Assembly (NCBI GenBank): GCA_045534775.1
Contig: JAZSKI010000028.1
Coordinates: 1-43,559 of the forward strand
DNA: 43,559 nt
Direction: 5' to 3'
Origin: JAZOTK01 sp045534775
GTDB lineage: Bacteria; Bacillota; Clostridia; RUG12999
The notes beneath the pieces were generated by a model that saw only the letters and a program-made list of their open reading frames with translations, was not told where the DNA came from and did not search any database. Made by a program: the position numbers and the translations under genes. This document shows, piece by piece, positions 1 through 8,432 of the stretch; position 1 is the first letter of the stretch, and the number at the start of each line of letters is the position of its first letter.

Positions 1-2283
1 TCCACCGCAATCTTCAAGTGCCTGCTCGCACTCAAGACTCGTAATGCCATTATTATCAGTCCTCACCCCAGAGCAAAGAACTCTACCGTCGCGGCTGCTA
101 AGCTCGTTCTTGAAGCAGCAGTAGCAGCAGGAGCACCCGAAGGAATCATCGATTGGATCGATGTACCTTCTCTTGATATGACTAACACCGTAATGAAGGA
201 GGCAGATATCATCCTCGCGACCGGTGGCCCCGGAATGGTTAAGGCTGCGTATTCTTCCGGCAAGCCTGCACTCGGTGTTGGTGCAGGTAACACGCCCGCA
301 ATTATCGATGAAACCGCAGACATTCTTCTTGCAGTTAACTCGATCATTCACTCCAAGACCTTCGATAACGGTATGATCTGCGCGTCCGAGCAGTCGGTTA
401 TCGTGCTTGAAAGCATCTACGATATTGTTAAGGCAGAGTTTGCGGCACGCGGATGCTACTTCCTTGATCCTATGGAAACCGAAAAGGTTCGTAAGACTAT
501 CATCATAAATGGTGGGCTTAATGCGAAAATCGTTGGTCAGAAGGCGGCTAAGATCGCTGAGCTCGCAGGTGTAACCGTTCCTGCCGGCACCAAGATCCTC
601 ATCGGTGAGGTTGAGAGTGTTGAGCTTTCTGAGGAATTTGCTCACGAGAAGCTCTCGCCCGTACTTGCTATGTATAAGGCTAAGACCTTCGCAGAAGCGC
701 TTGACAAGGCAGATAAGCTTGTTGAGGACGGCGGCTTTGGTCATACTTCCTCTCTTTACATCAACGAGATCACCGAGAAGGAAAAGCTTGCCGCATATGA
801 AAGCAGAATGAGAACCTGCCGTATTCTTGTGAACACTCCCTCCGCTCACGGCGGTATCGGCGACCTTTACAACTTCAAGCTCGCTCCCTCGCTCACACTT
901 GGATGCGGCTCTTGGGGCGGTAACAGTGTATCCGAGAACGTAGGTGTTAAGCACCTGCTCAACATTAAAACAGTAGCCGAGAGAAGAGAAAATATGCTTT
1001 GGTTCAGAACACCCCAGAAGGTTTATATCAAGAAGGGTTGCCTCCCCGTTGCTCTCGATGAATTGAGAACCGTAAGAGGCGCAAAGAAGGCGTTCGTCGT
1101 AACCGATAGCTTCCTTTACCAGAACGGCTACACCAAGCCGATCACCGACAAGCTGGACGAGATGGGCATTCAGCACACCACCTTCTTCAATGTACAGCCT
1201 GATCCTACCCTTGCAAACGCAACCGAGGGTGCAGCTCTTATGAGAGCATTCCAGCCCGATACTATTATCGCGCTCGGCGGCGGTTCCGCAATGGACGCGG
1301 CAAAGATCATGTGGGTCCTCTACGAGCATCCCGAAGCAGACTTTATGGATATGGCAATGAGATTTATCGATATCCGTAAGAGAATTTACACCTTCCCGAA
1401 GATGGGTGAGAAGGCTTACTTCATCGCGATTCCTACCTCCGCAGGTACAGGATCTGAGGTTACTCCTTTCGCAGTTATCACAGACGAAAAGACCGGTGTG
1501 AAGTATCCTCTTGCTGACTACGAGCTTCTTCCCAACATGGCAATCATCGACACCGACTTCCATATGTCCGCTCCCAAGGGACTTACCGCCGCTTCGGGCA
1601 TCGACGCAGTAACGCACGCAGTTGAGGCATACGTTGCAATGCTTGCAACCGATTATACTGACGGACTTGCACTTCAGGCACTTAAGAACATCTTTAAGTT
1701 CCTTCCGAGAGCATACGAGAACGGTCAGACCGACGTTGAAGCTCGTGAGAAGATGGCAAATGCAGCTACCATCGCAGGTATGGCGTTCGCAAACGCATTC
1801 CTCGGCGTATGTCACTCTATGGCTCATAAGCTCGGTGCGTTCCACCACCTGCCTCACGGCGTAGCAAACGCTCTCATGATCGAGGAGGTCCTTCGCTTCA
1901 ATGCGGCAGAAGCTCCTACAAAGATGGGTACTTTCTCGCAGTATGATCATCCTCATACGCTTGCCCGTTATGCAGAAATTGCTGACTATCTCGGTGTTAA
2001 GGGCAAGAACGACAGCGAAAAGCTTGAAGGTCTCGTTGCACTTATCAATGACCTGAAAGCTAAGGTTGGAATTAAGGATACAATCAAAGACTACGGTGTT
2101 GACGAAAAAGACTTCCTTGATAGACTTGATGATATGACCCTTCAAGCGTTTGACGACCAGTGCACGGGTGCAAACCCCAGATATCCGCTTATGAGTGAAA
2201 TTAAGCAGATGTATATTAACGCTTACTATGGCAAGCATTTTGAAGAAAAAGAAATGCCGGCCGTAAAAGCAAGGAAAAATTAA
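1..2283 (+). CDS. adhE: Bifunctional acetaldehyde-CoA/alcohol dehydrogenase AdhE (5' end outside window)
   Basis: The protein reduces acetyl-CoA to acetaldehyde and then ethanol with NADH, the ethanol branch of anaerobic fermentation; AdhE normally assembles into cytosolic spirosomes. The frame is open from base 1, so the start lies upstream; about 760 residues are visible against a usual length near 870, leaving roughly 110 missing. The N-terminal part is an aldehyde dehydrogenase domain with the catalytic cysteine in GMICASEQ (codon at 379-381). The C-terminal part is an iron-dependent alcohol dehydrogenase: GGGSAMDAAK binds nucleotide, and the Asp/His residues in DAVTHAVEAY plus histidines in SMAHK and LPHG match the iron ligands. 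A kinase-like gene follows after 13 bases, probably on the same transcript. Identification is very secure. Confidence 0.97.
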   Translation, partial: STAIFKCLLALKTRNAIIISPHPRAKNSTVAAAKLVLEAAVAAGAPEGIIDWIDVPSLDMTNTVMKEADIILATGGPGMVKAAYSSGKPALGVGAGNTPAIIDETADILLAVNSIIHSKTFDNGMICASEQSVIVLESIYDIVKAEFAARGCYFLDPMETEKVRKTIIINGGLNAKIVGQKAAKIAELAGVTVPAGTKILIGEVESVELSEEFAHEKLSPVLAMYKAKTFAEALDKADKLVEDGGFGHTSSLYINEITEKEKLAAYESRMRTCRILVNTPSAHGGIGDLYNFKLAPSLTLGCGSWGGNSVSENVGVKHLLNIKTVAERRENMLWFRTPQKVYIKKGCLPVALDELRTVRGAKKAFVVTDSFLYQNGYTKPITDKLDEMGIQHTTFFNVQPDPTLANATEGAALMRAFQPDTIIALGGGSAMDAAKIMWVLYEHPEADFMDMAMRFIDIRKRIYTFPKMGEKAYFIAIPTSAGTGSEVTPFAVITDEKTGVKYPLADYELLPNMAIIDTDFHMSAPKGLTAASGIDAVTHAVEAYVAMLATDYTDGLALQALKNIFKFLPRAYENGQTDVEAREKMANAATIAGMAFANAFLGVCHSMAHKLGAFHHLPHGVANALMIEEVLRFNAAEAPTKMGTFSQYDHPHTLARYAEIADYLGVKGKNDSEKLEGLVALINDLKAKVGIKDTIKDYGVDEKDFLDRLDDMTLQAFDDQCTGANPRYPLMSEIKQMYINAYYGKHFEEKEMPAVKARKN

Positions 2284-2296
2284 GGAGGGAAAAGTG

Positions 2297-3046
2297 ATGA
2301 AATTAGATAATATAATTGCTTCAAGAAAATCCAAAACCATTTACCGTGACGGTGATTTGTGTATCAAGCTGTTTGACAGCAGTTATTCCAAGGCGGATGT
2401 TTTGAACGAGGCCTTAAATCAGGCGAGAATAGAAGAAACCGACCTTAATGTTCCAAAAATCAAAGAGGTTATGATGGTTGACGGGAAATGGGCTATCGTT
2501 TATGAATATATTGAAGGAAAAACCCTTGCACAGCTTATGAGAGAAAATCCTGAGAAGAAGGACGAATATATCGAAATGTTAGTAGCCCTTCAGATGGAGG
2601 TTCATTCTAAGGAATGTCCGCTTCTTAATAAGCTTAAGGATAAGATGAACCGAAAAATCAGCGAGACTACTCTTGATGCCACAACACGCTATGAACTGCA
2701 TACACGTCTTGAAGGTATGCCTAAGCATAAAAAGGTATGTCACGGTGATTTCAACCCTGCTAATATTATTATTACAAACGAGGGTAAGGCATATATAATT
2801 GACTGGGCACACGCAACTCAGGGTAATGCCTCTGCCGATGTGGCAAGAACCTATCTCCTTTTCTGGCTTAACGGAGACGAAGAGGCGGCAAAGAAATATC
2901 TTGACACCTTCTGTAAAAAAAGCAATACGGCAAAACAGTATGTTCAGAAATGGATGCCCATAGTTGCCGCATCACAATCGGTTAAGGGCAATGAAAAAGA
3001 AAGAGAATTTTTGCTCTCCTGGGTAGATGTGGTTGATTACGAATAA
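2297..3046 (+). CDS. Aminoglycoside phosphotransferase/choline kinase-fold protein, substrate unknown
   Basis: A 249-residue protein with the small-molecule kinase (APH) fold. The catalytic loop CHGDFNPANI carries the Asp and Asn of the HxDxxxxN motif, and IIDWAHA supplies the metal-binding Asp equivalent to the kinase DFG. YEYIEGKTLAQLM is the typical hinge region. There is no signal peptide or membrane segment, so it is cytosolic. ATG 2297 is preferred over GTG 2294 because the AAGGAGGG at 2282-2289 then has a 7-base spacer. The gene begins 13 bases after adhE with no terminator between, so the two are probably co-transcribed. Family members phosphorylate aminoglycosides, choline, ethanolamine, thiamine or sugars; nothing here picks a substrate, and antibiotic resistance should not be assumed. 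Confidence 0.85.
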   Translation: MKLDNIIASRKSKTIYRDGDLCIKLFDSSYSKADVLNEALNQARIEETDLNVPKIKEVMMVDGKWAIVYEYIEGKTLAQLMRENPEKKDEYIEMLVALQMEVHSKECPLLNKLKDKMNRKISETTLDATTRYELHTRLEGMPKHKKVCHGDFNPANIIITNEGKAYIIDWAHATQGNASADVARTYLLFWLNGDEEAAKKYLDTFCKKSNTAKQYVQKWMPIVAASQSVKGNEKEREFLLSWVDVVDYE

Positions 3047-3052
3047 AAAACC

Positions 3053-3087
3053 GAAAGGGTATCAGTGCGATGCGTTGATACCCTTTC
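3053..3087 (+). terminator. Hairpin after the kinase-like gene
   Basis: GAAAGGGTATCA (3053-3064) pairs with TGATACCCTTTC (3076-3087) around an 11-base loop, starting 6 bases after the stop codon. There is no good T tract, only a T-rich stretch further on, so termination may be partial. Confidence 0.6.
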
Positions 3088-3139
3088 AGAATTATGTGGT
3101 TTTGTTGTAAAGGCACTTAAAATGAACAAAAAGACACTA

Positions 3140-3168
3140 TTGATTAATATTTTTATTAGTGGTATAAT
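3140..3168 (+). promoter_or_regulatory. Sigma-A type promoter
   Basis: TTGATT at 3140-3145 and TATAAT at 3163-3168 are separated by 17 bases. The -10 is extended (TGGTATAAT, 3160-3168). It would drive the broken small gene at 3213 and probably the secreted peptidase gene at 3621. Confidence 0.75.
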
Positions 3169-3212
3169 CATATCGGAAAGCTAAACCATAAAAATTTTCA
3201 GGGTGAGGATTT

Positions 3213-3583
3213 ATGAAGAAAAAAATTTTATACAATGAAACCACATATAGCGGTATATATAATCCGAGTCGGCATCAGCCGAGTTAACTCTTGATGCGGT
3301 TATGGAAATCAGCGTTGTTATAGAAGGGGACGGCATATTTCGGTTTTTAAATAAAGAACCGTATAAGCTCCATGAAGTTTCAAAAGGACGGGTGGAGAAT
3401 TTTGCGACCTTGGCGGGGAAGCTTCATTCACACGGTCACTTATCCGATGGATTTGCTATGTGCTCCTATTATTGCTTTAATACAAATATCTTCTTCAGTC
3501 CGGAGCTTTTTGATGAATTGATTGCTTCCTATCTGAAAGAGATTATTGATGAATACGGAAATTACGATAATACAGTGCCGTAA
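3213..3583 (+). pseudogene. Small hypothetical gene split by an apparent frameshift
   Basis: An ATG at 3213 has a good ribosome site (GTGAGG at 3204-3209) and reads MKKKILYNETTYSGIYN before stopping at 3285-3287. Another frame is open from 3263 and codes about 107 residues to the stop at 3581-3583, including MEISVVIEGDGIFRFLNKEP. The only good ribosome site belongs to the first frame and nearly all the coding sequence to the second, so a frameshift near 3260-3280 is the simplest reading. An independent 93-residue gene starting at ATG 3302 would have no convincing ribosome site. I do not recognise the family. No signal peptide or membrane segment is seen. A sequencing error could mimic this. 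Confidence 0.5.
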
Positions 3584-3620
3584 AAGAGAATAAGATTTAT
3601 TAAAAAGGAAAGATTTGCCT

Positions 3621-4697
3621 ATGAAAAAGTGTTATAAAATAATTTTAATATTTATGGCGGTGATTTTTGTGAACAACAATGTATCGGCGGCGACGGTGAG
3701 ACAGCTTTTGTCGGAAGCGGTCAAACCCATAGGTAAATGCCTCTATGTTTACGGCGGCGGCTGGAATGAAACCGATGACGGCGCAGGGATTGAGGCGGTG
3801 TCTTTGGGACTTGGTGAAAACTGGGAGAATTTCTATAACATTAACAGCAGTAATTATAATTGCGATAATTACAGCTGTCAGATACACAACGGGCTGGATT
3901 GCACGGGTTATGTGGGCTGGACAATGTATCAGCTTTTTCAAGATACCTACAGCTCTGCAGGATACGTATTTCCGTCAAAAATTCTGGCGGAACGCTACAG
4001 CAGTATCTTCGGCGGGGAGTATGTGGAAAAAGAGAAAATAACAGACTATCGCTGTGGAGATATAATGTCCTGCGATGGTCATACCTATATAGTAATAGGA
4101 CAGTTTGAGGACGGGAGTGTGATGCTTCTTCACGCATCTCCGCCTTGTGTGACCATAAGCGGAACCTATGCCGCAAACGGCGATAAAAACAGCAAAGCCG
4201 TGAAATGGGCGGCGTATTATATGGATAAATATTTCCACGACAGCTTTTTAAAATATCCTAATCATATAAGGAATACAGATTATTTAACCGACTATAACCA
4301 AATGATATGGAATAATGCAGTCCTGAAAGACTCTGACGGCTATCGGGATATGTCTCCCGATGATATTTTGTGGGATTTATTTGAAAATTTAAAAATCTAC
4401 GCAGGCGACAGGAGAATAGCCGGCAGAACGGAAAATAAAAACGGAACTGTCTATATACCCGTACGTGCCCTGAGTGGCGGTATAGGAGCAGAGGTTTTGT
4501 ATAGAGCGGAGGAAGAGACGGTAATTTTAAACAAAGACGGTAAAAGTCTGGAACTGTATCCGCACAAGGGAAACCAAAGAATAAACAGCTACATAAAAGA
4601 AGGCGTAGCTTATGTGCCAATAAGAGAAATATGCGAATTTTTCGGTTATACGGTGGTATGGAATGACGAAAGCAAGAGCATTTTAATAGGAGAATAA
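3621..4697 (+). CDS. Secreted NlpC/P60-like protein with copper-amine-oxidase-like C-terminal domain
   Basis: A 358-residue exported protein. Residues 1-23 form a signal peptide (Lys-rich start, hydrophobic core, cleavage near VSA-AT). The next 200 or so residues resemble an NlpC/P60 papain-like domain: LDCTGYVGW would carry the nucleophilic cysteine and CDGHTYIVIG the catalytic histidine, as in peptidoglycan endopeptidases. The last 100 or so residues contain two IPVR/VPIR segments (VYIPVRAL, VAYVPIREI) typical of the copper amine oxidase N-terminal-like domain that clostridia attach to many secreted proteins. ATG 3621 is chosen over TTG 3615 because the signal peptide then begins MKKC and the ribosome site (AAAGGAAAG) is well spaced. 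A wall-remodelling role is inferred. Confidence 0.75.
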   Translation: MKKCYKIILIFMAVIFVNNNVSAATVRQLLSEAVKPIGKCLYVYGGGWNETDDGAGIEAVSLGLGENWENFYNINSSNYNCDNYSCQIHNGLDCTGYVGWTMYQLFQDTYSSAGYVFPSKILAERYSSIFGGEYVEKEKITDYRCGDIMSCDGHTYIVIGQFEDGSVMLLHASPPCVTISGTYAANGDKNSKAVKWAAYYMDKYFHDSFLKYPNHIRNTDYLTDYNQMIWNNAVLKDSDGYRDMSPDDILWDLFENLKIYAGDRRIAGRTENKNGTVYIPVRALSGGIGAEVLYRAEEETVILNKDGKSLELYPHKGNQRINSYIKEGVAYVPIREICEFFGYTVVWNDESKSILIGE

Positions 4698-4763
4698 AAA
4701 CCGTATAAATATATTGCATAAAAATTCCTTGTTTGGATATACTTATTTTATGGAAAATAACCA

Positions 4764-4792
4764 TTGACAAAATACTGAAAATATGTTAAATT
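4764..4792 (+). promoter_or_regulatory. Promoter of the hrcA heat-shock operon
   Basis: TTGACA at 4764-4769 and TAAATT at 4787-4792 have a 17-base spacer. The CIRCE operator begins 7 bases downstream, so HrcA binding would cover the transcription start. Confidence 0.75.
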
Positions 4793-4799
4793 ATATTTG

Positions 4800-4826
4800 T
4801 TAGCACTCAGCTCGTGCGAGTGCTAA
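4800..4826. promoter_or_regulatory. CIRCE operator (HrcA binding site)
   Basis: A perfect match to the CIRCE consensus: TTAGCACTC (4800-4808), nine bases, GAGTGCTAA (4818-4826). HrcA binds this inverted repeat and represses class I heat-shock operons when GroEL keeps it active. It sits directly upstream of hrcA, so the operon is autoregulated. Confidence 0.98.
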
Positions 4827-4860
4827 CGGAACGGACGATAAGTATAGGGCGGTGAGAAAA

Positions 4861-5871
4861 ATGGAGCTTGGTGAACGCAAACGCAGGATTTTACAGGCTA
4901 TAGTACAGGACTACATTGAGACTGCCGAGCCGGTAGGGTCAAGGACTATTGCCAAAAAGCACATACCTGAACTCAGCTCTGCCACTATTCGTAATGAGAT
5001 GGCGGATTTGGAGGAAATGGGTTACTTATGTCAGCCACATACGTCAGCAGGGCGAATACCATCGGATTTGGGGTACAGAGTCTATGTTGATAATATGCTT
5101 AACAAATATCGGTTTACCTTAAGTGAGATGGAGCAGATGCAGTTTGCTCTGTCGCGTAAGATTCACGAAGCAAAGCAGATGGCAACCGAGCTTTCCTCGG
5201 TACTGTCGCACCTTACCAATTATACGGCGGTTACGGCATCTCGTAGCGGTGAGAGAACGGGAATAAGGTCATTGCAGCTTATGCCTATGGAGGATGGTAA
5301 AATTTTAACCATCGTTGTCACCAATGAGGGTGATGTTAAAAATAAGATGTTCTACGGCGAGGACGGCATAGGTACTGCGGTTATAGTAAGGCTTTCGGAG
5401 ATGCTGTCCCGGAGGCTTACGGGCAGGCTTGCCGATGAGACCATAATGGAGCTTGCGAGGCTTAAGGGCGAGTCGTCGGGTATTCTGACGGAAATCCTTG
5501 ATTATATCGGCGAATGTCTTACGGGAGAAAGCGAGGTAGCGGTCAACGGCACTATCAATCTTCTGAACCATCCCGAATATTCCGATATAAATAAAGCTAA
5601 GGAAATATTAGAATTTATAAATGACAAGGAAAACTTAAATCCGCTTGTTATGACACCTATGGGTGACAGCGAAATCAAAGTATTTATAGGTCACGAAAAC
5701 CCTCTGGAGCAGTTTAAGGATTGCAGTGTAATTCTCTGCAGCTACAATCTTAACGGCAAAAAAGGGAGCATCGGGCTTGTAGGTCCTACAAGAATGGATT
5801 ATTCAAAGGTTATTTCTATGCTGGAGTACTTAAAGAAAGAAATTGAGCATACGGATGACGGAAAGGAATGA
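4861..5871 (+). CDS. hrcA: Heat-inducible transcription repressor HrcA
   Basis: A 336-residue repressor that binds CIRCE. The N-terminal winged helix is evident in ERKRRILQAIVQDYIETAEPVGSRTIAKK, followed by SSATIRNEMADLEEMGYL and HTSAGRIPSDLGYRVYVD, all hallmark HrcA segments. The C-terminal GAF-like dimerisation part ends in CSYNLNGKKGSIGLVGPTRMDYSKVISMLEYL. ATG 4861 is preferred over the in-frame GTG at 4852, because GGTGAG (4851-4856) then serves as ribosome site and the protein begins MELGERK as expected. It is the first gene of the operon and lies 35 bases downstream of its own operator. Length is normal for the family. Confidence 0.96.
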   Translation: MELGERKRRILQAIVQDYIETAEPVGSRTIAKKHIPELSSATIRNEMADLEEMGYLCQPHTSAGRIPSDLGYRVYVDNMLNKYRFTLSEMEQMQFALSRKIHEAKQMATELSSVLSHLTNYTAVTASRSGERTGIRSLQLMPMEDGKILTIVVTNEGDVKNKMFYGEDGIGTAVIVRLSEMLSRRLTGRLADETIMELARLKGESSGILTEILDYIGECLTGESEVAVNGTINLLNHPEYSDINKAKEILEFINDKENLNPLVMTPMGDSEIKVFIGHENPLEQFKDCSVILCSYNLNGKKGSIGLVGPTRMDYSKVISMLEYLKKEIEHTDDGKE

Positions 5872-5876
5872 TATAA

Positions 5877-6404
5877 ATGAGTAATAAGGAAAAGGAAGAA
5901 AAGCTTAAAGAAACCACAGAAGAAGCAGTTGATACTCCCGGTGAGGAGATTGATTACAAAAAGCTCCTTGAAGAAAAGGAGGCACTTTGCAGTGACTACC
6001 TTGACAAATATCAAAGGTCTGTAGCGGAGTTTGATAATTTCCGCAAGCGTACCATTAAAGAAAGAGAAGGAATTGCTGTAAATGCGGCAGCTACGGTTGT
6101 AGAACGGTTATTGCCCGTTATGGATAATTTAGAGCGTGCCGAAAAGCTTATTTCCGAATCAACGGATGAAGCTATGAAACAGGGCTTTGACCTTCTTTCG
6201 CGTCAGCTTAAGGAAGCTTTTGAAAAAATCGGCATTACGGTTATTGAAACTGTAGGCACGGAATTTGACCCCAATTTACACGAAGCGGTAGCTCACGTGG
6301 ATGACGAAAGCTATGGGGAAGGAATTATTACGGAGGAATACCAGAAGGGGTATATTTACCGCGAAAAGGTACTTCGCCACAGTATGGTAAAAGTTGCCAA
6401 TTAA
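5877..6404 (+). CDS. grpE: Nucleotide exchange factor GrpE
   Basis: A 175-residue co-chaperone that releases ADP from DnaK. An acidic and lysine-rich N-terminal coiled coil (about residues 1-45) leads into SVAEFDNFRKRTIKEREGI, the conserved long-helix segment. The C-terminal beta domain contains VGTEFDPNLHEAVAHVDDE and GYIYREKVLRHSMVKVAN, the GrpE signature. It begins 5 bases after hrcA, with AAAGGAA in the end of hrcA as the ribosome site. Order and spacing match the classical Firmicutes dnaK operon. Confidence 0.97.
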   Translation: MSNKEKEEKLKETTEEAVDTPGEEIDYKKLLEEKEALCSDYLDKYQRSVAEFDNFRKRTIKEREGIAVNAAATVVERLLPVMDNLERAEKLISESTDEAMKQGFDLLSRQLKEAFEKIGITVIETVGTEFDPNLHEAVAHVDDESYGEGIITEEYQKGYIYREKVLRHSMVKVAN

Positions 6405-6442
6405 TTGGTCCGAAAGGGCTGATATATCAATATGACGTGCGA

Positions 6443-6489
6443 GTCCGCAAGCAACTGTCATTATATAAAATTATTACTTATTTGCGGAC
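6443..6489 (+). promoter_or_regulatory. Inverted repeat in the grpE-dnaK gap
   Basis: GTCCGCAA (6443-6450) is complementary to TTGCGGAC (6482-6489), enclosing 31 bases. The second arm ends just before the dnaK ribosome site AAAGGTG (6492-6498). The structure could influence dnaK translation or mark an RNA processing site. There is no T tract, so it is not a terminator. Function is inferred only from position. Confidence 0.4.
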
Positions 6490-6504
6490 AGAAAGGTGAT
6501 TATT

Positions 6505-8316
6505 ATGGGAAAAATTATAGGTATTGACCTTGGTACAACAAACTCTTGTGTAGCAGTTATGGAAGGCGGCGAGCCGGTTGTAATACCCAATCCGGAGGGC
6601 GCAAGAACAACTCCTTCTGTTGTTGCTTTTGCAAAAAATAACGAACGTCTTATCGGTCAGGTGGCTAAGAGACAGGCTGTTTTAAACCCCGACAAGACAA
6701 TTATTTCAATCAAAAGAGATATGGGCTCCGACAAAAAGGTAAATATTGATGATAAGACATACTCTCCTCAGGAGATTTCAGCTATGATTTTGCAGAAGCT
6801 GAAAGCAGATGCCGAAAGCTATCTGGGCGAAACGGTAACACAGGCGGTTATTACAGTTCCTGCATACTTCAGCGACTCTCAGAGACAGGCTACAAAGGAT
6901 GCAGGTAAAATCGCAGGTCTTGAGGTTATGCGTATTATAAACGAGCCTACAGCGGCGGCTCTTGCTTACGGTATGGATAAGGAAACCGAACAGAAAATTA
7001 TGGTTTATGACCTGGGCGGCGGTACTTTTGACGTATCTATCCTTGAAATCGGTGACGGTATATTTGAGGTTCTGGCTACCAGCGGTAACAATAAGCTGGG
7101 CGGCGATGACTTTGATGACCGAGTTATCGAATGGCTTGCAAGCGAATTCCAGAAAGAAAACGGCATAGATTTAAGAAACGACAAGCGTGCTATGCAGAGA
7201 CTTAAGGAAGCGGCTGAAAAAGCGAAGATAGAGCTTTCGGGCGTAACCACAACAAATATTAACCAGCCGTTTATAACAGCTGATGCGGAAGGGCCCAAGC
7301 ATCTTGATATGAACCTCACAAGAGCTAAATTTGATGAAATTACAGCCGATTTGGTTGATAAGACTATGGAACCCGTTAAAAAAGCCCTTTCTGATGCAGG
7401 TCTTAATCCTTCTCAGATTGACAAGGTGCTCCTGGTTGGTGGTTCAACCCGTATTCCTGCTGTTCAGGAGGCTGTTAAGAAATTTATCGGTCAGGAACCG
7501 CACAAGGGTATCAACCCCGATGAATGTGTAGCACTCGGTGCCGCAATTCAGGCAGGCGTTCTTGCGGGAGATGTTCAGGATTTGGTGCTTCTTGATGTAA
7601 CACCTCTTTCTCTTGGTCTTGAAACCTTAGGCGGCGTATTTACAAAGCTTATTGAGAGAAATACTACTATCCCTACAAAGAAAAGTCAGATTTTCTCAAC
7701 AGCCGCAGACAATCAGCCTGCTGTTGATATTCACGTGCTGCAGGGCGAACGTGAAATGGCCGCATACAACAAAACTCTCGGCAGATTCCAGCTTGAAGGT
7801 ATTGCACCCGCACCCCGTGGCGTACCTCAGATTGAGGTTACCTTTGATATTGATGCCAACGGTATCGTAAATGTTTCTGCCAAGGATTTAGGTACAGGCA
7901 AGGAACAGAAGATAACAATTACAGCAAGCACAAACCTTACCGATGAAGAAATTGATAAGGCTGTCAAGGAAGCAGACGAGTTTGCCGAAGAAGATAAAAA
8001 ACGTAAGGAAGAGGTTGATACTCGCAACAACGCCGATGCCCTCGTATTCCAATGTGAAAAGGTATTAAACGAAAGCGGCGACAAGCTTCCTGCTGAAGAC
8101 AAGGCGGCTATTGAAACTGAAATCGCCAATGTGAAAAAAGCTCTTGAAGGTACGGATAGTGCCGCTATAAAGGCTGCTGCCGATGCACTTACTGCAAAAT
8201 TCCACGAGCTTTCCGCAAAAATGTATCAGCAGACCCAGCAAAACCCACAGCCTGATATGGGCGGCGCGGCAGATGCAGGCGATGCACAGGATGCGGATTT
8301 TAAAGAGGTAGATTAA
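6505..8316 (+). CDS. dnaK: Molecular chaperone DnaK (Hsp70)
   Basis: A 603-residue ATP-dependent chaperone. The nucleotide-binding domain opens with GKIIGIDLGTTNSCVAVMEG and includes INEPTAAALAYG, VYDLGGGTFDVSILEIGDG and VLLVGGSTRIPAVQEAV. The substrate-binding domain follows LLDVTPLSLGLETLGG. The helical lid ends in a Gln/Asp/Ala-rich tail. It lacks the extra N-terminal-domain segment of proteobacterial DnaK, as usual for Gram-positives. ATG 6505 is used because an in-frame GTG at 6496 lies within the ribosome site. It lies 100 bases downstream of grpE and is inferred to be on the CIRCE-controlled transcript. Confidence 0.98.
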   Translation: MGKIIGIDLGTTNSCVAVMEGGEPVVIPNPEGARTTPSVVAFAKNNERLIGQVAKRQAVLNPDKTIISIKRDMGSDKKVNIDDKTYSPQEISAMILQKLKADAESYLGETVTQAVITVPAYFSDSQRQATKDAGKIAGLEVMRIINEPTAAALAYGMDKETEQKIMVYDLGGGTFDVSILEIGDGIFEVLATSGNNKLGGDDFDDRVIEWLASEFQKENGIDLRNDKRAMQRLKEAAEKAKIELSGVTTTNINQPFITADAEGPKHLDMNLTRAKFDEITADLVDKTMEPVKKALSDAGLNPSQIDKVLLVGGSTRIPAVQEAVKKFIGQEPHKGINPDECVALGAAIQAGVLAGDVQDLVLLDVTPLSLGLETLGGVFTKLIERNTTIPTKKSQIFSTAADNQPAVDIHVLQGEREMAAYNKTLGRFQLEGIAPAPRGVPQIEVTFDIDANGIVNVSAKDLGTGKEQKITITASTNLTDEEIDKAVKEADEFAEEDKKRKEEVDTRNNADALVFQCEKVLNESGDKLPAEDKAAIETEIANVKKALEGTDSAAIKAAADALTAKFHELSAKMYQQTQQNPQPDMGGAADAGDAQDADFKEVD

Positions 8317-8322
8317 TAAAAC

Positions 8323-8400
8323 AATGAGGCGTTGCGTAAAAACTAAGCTGAGCTGTGCCGCCGAAGCGGCACAGCGGCTTATGCACCGGCCTCATTTTGT
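8323..8400 (+). terminator. Nested stem-loop between dnaK and dnaJ (attenuator or processing structure)
   Basis: An inner 9-bp stem CTGTGCCGC/GCGGCACAG (8353-8361 and 8366-8374) closes on a CGAA tetraloop. It is flanked by AAGC/GCTT (8345-8348, 8377-8380) and by an outer AATGAGGC/GCCTCATT (8323-8330, 8389-8396) ending in TTTTGT. Because dnaJ and prmA follow without an obvious promoter, partial termination or RNA cleavage that lowers dnaJ relative to dnaK is likely, but this is inference. Confidence 0.6.
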
Positions 8401-8432
8401 GCTATAGATTGACCGCGAGGATGGAGAGAAAT

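Noticed and set aside
2297..3046. Aminoglycoside resistance gene
   Set aside because: Only the general kinase fold is supported; the context with adhE and lack of specific resistance-enzyme features argue for a metabolic role.
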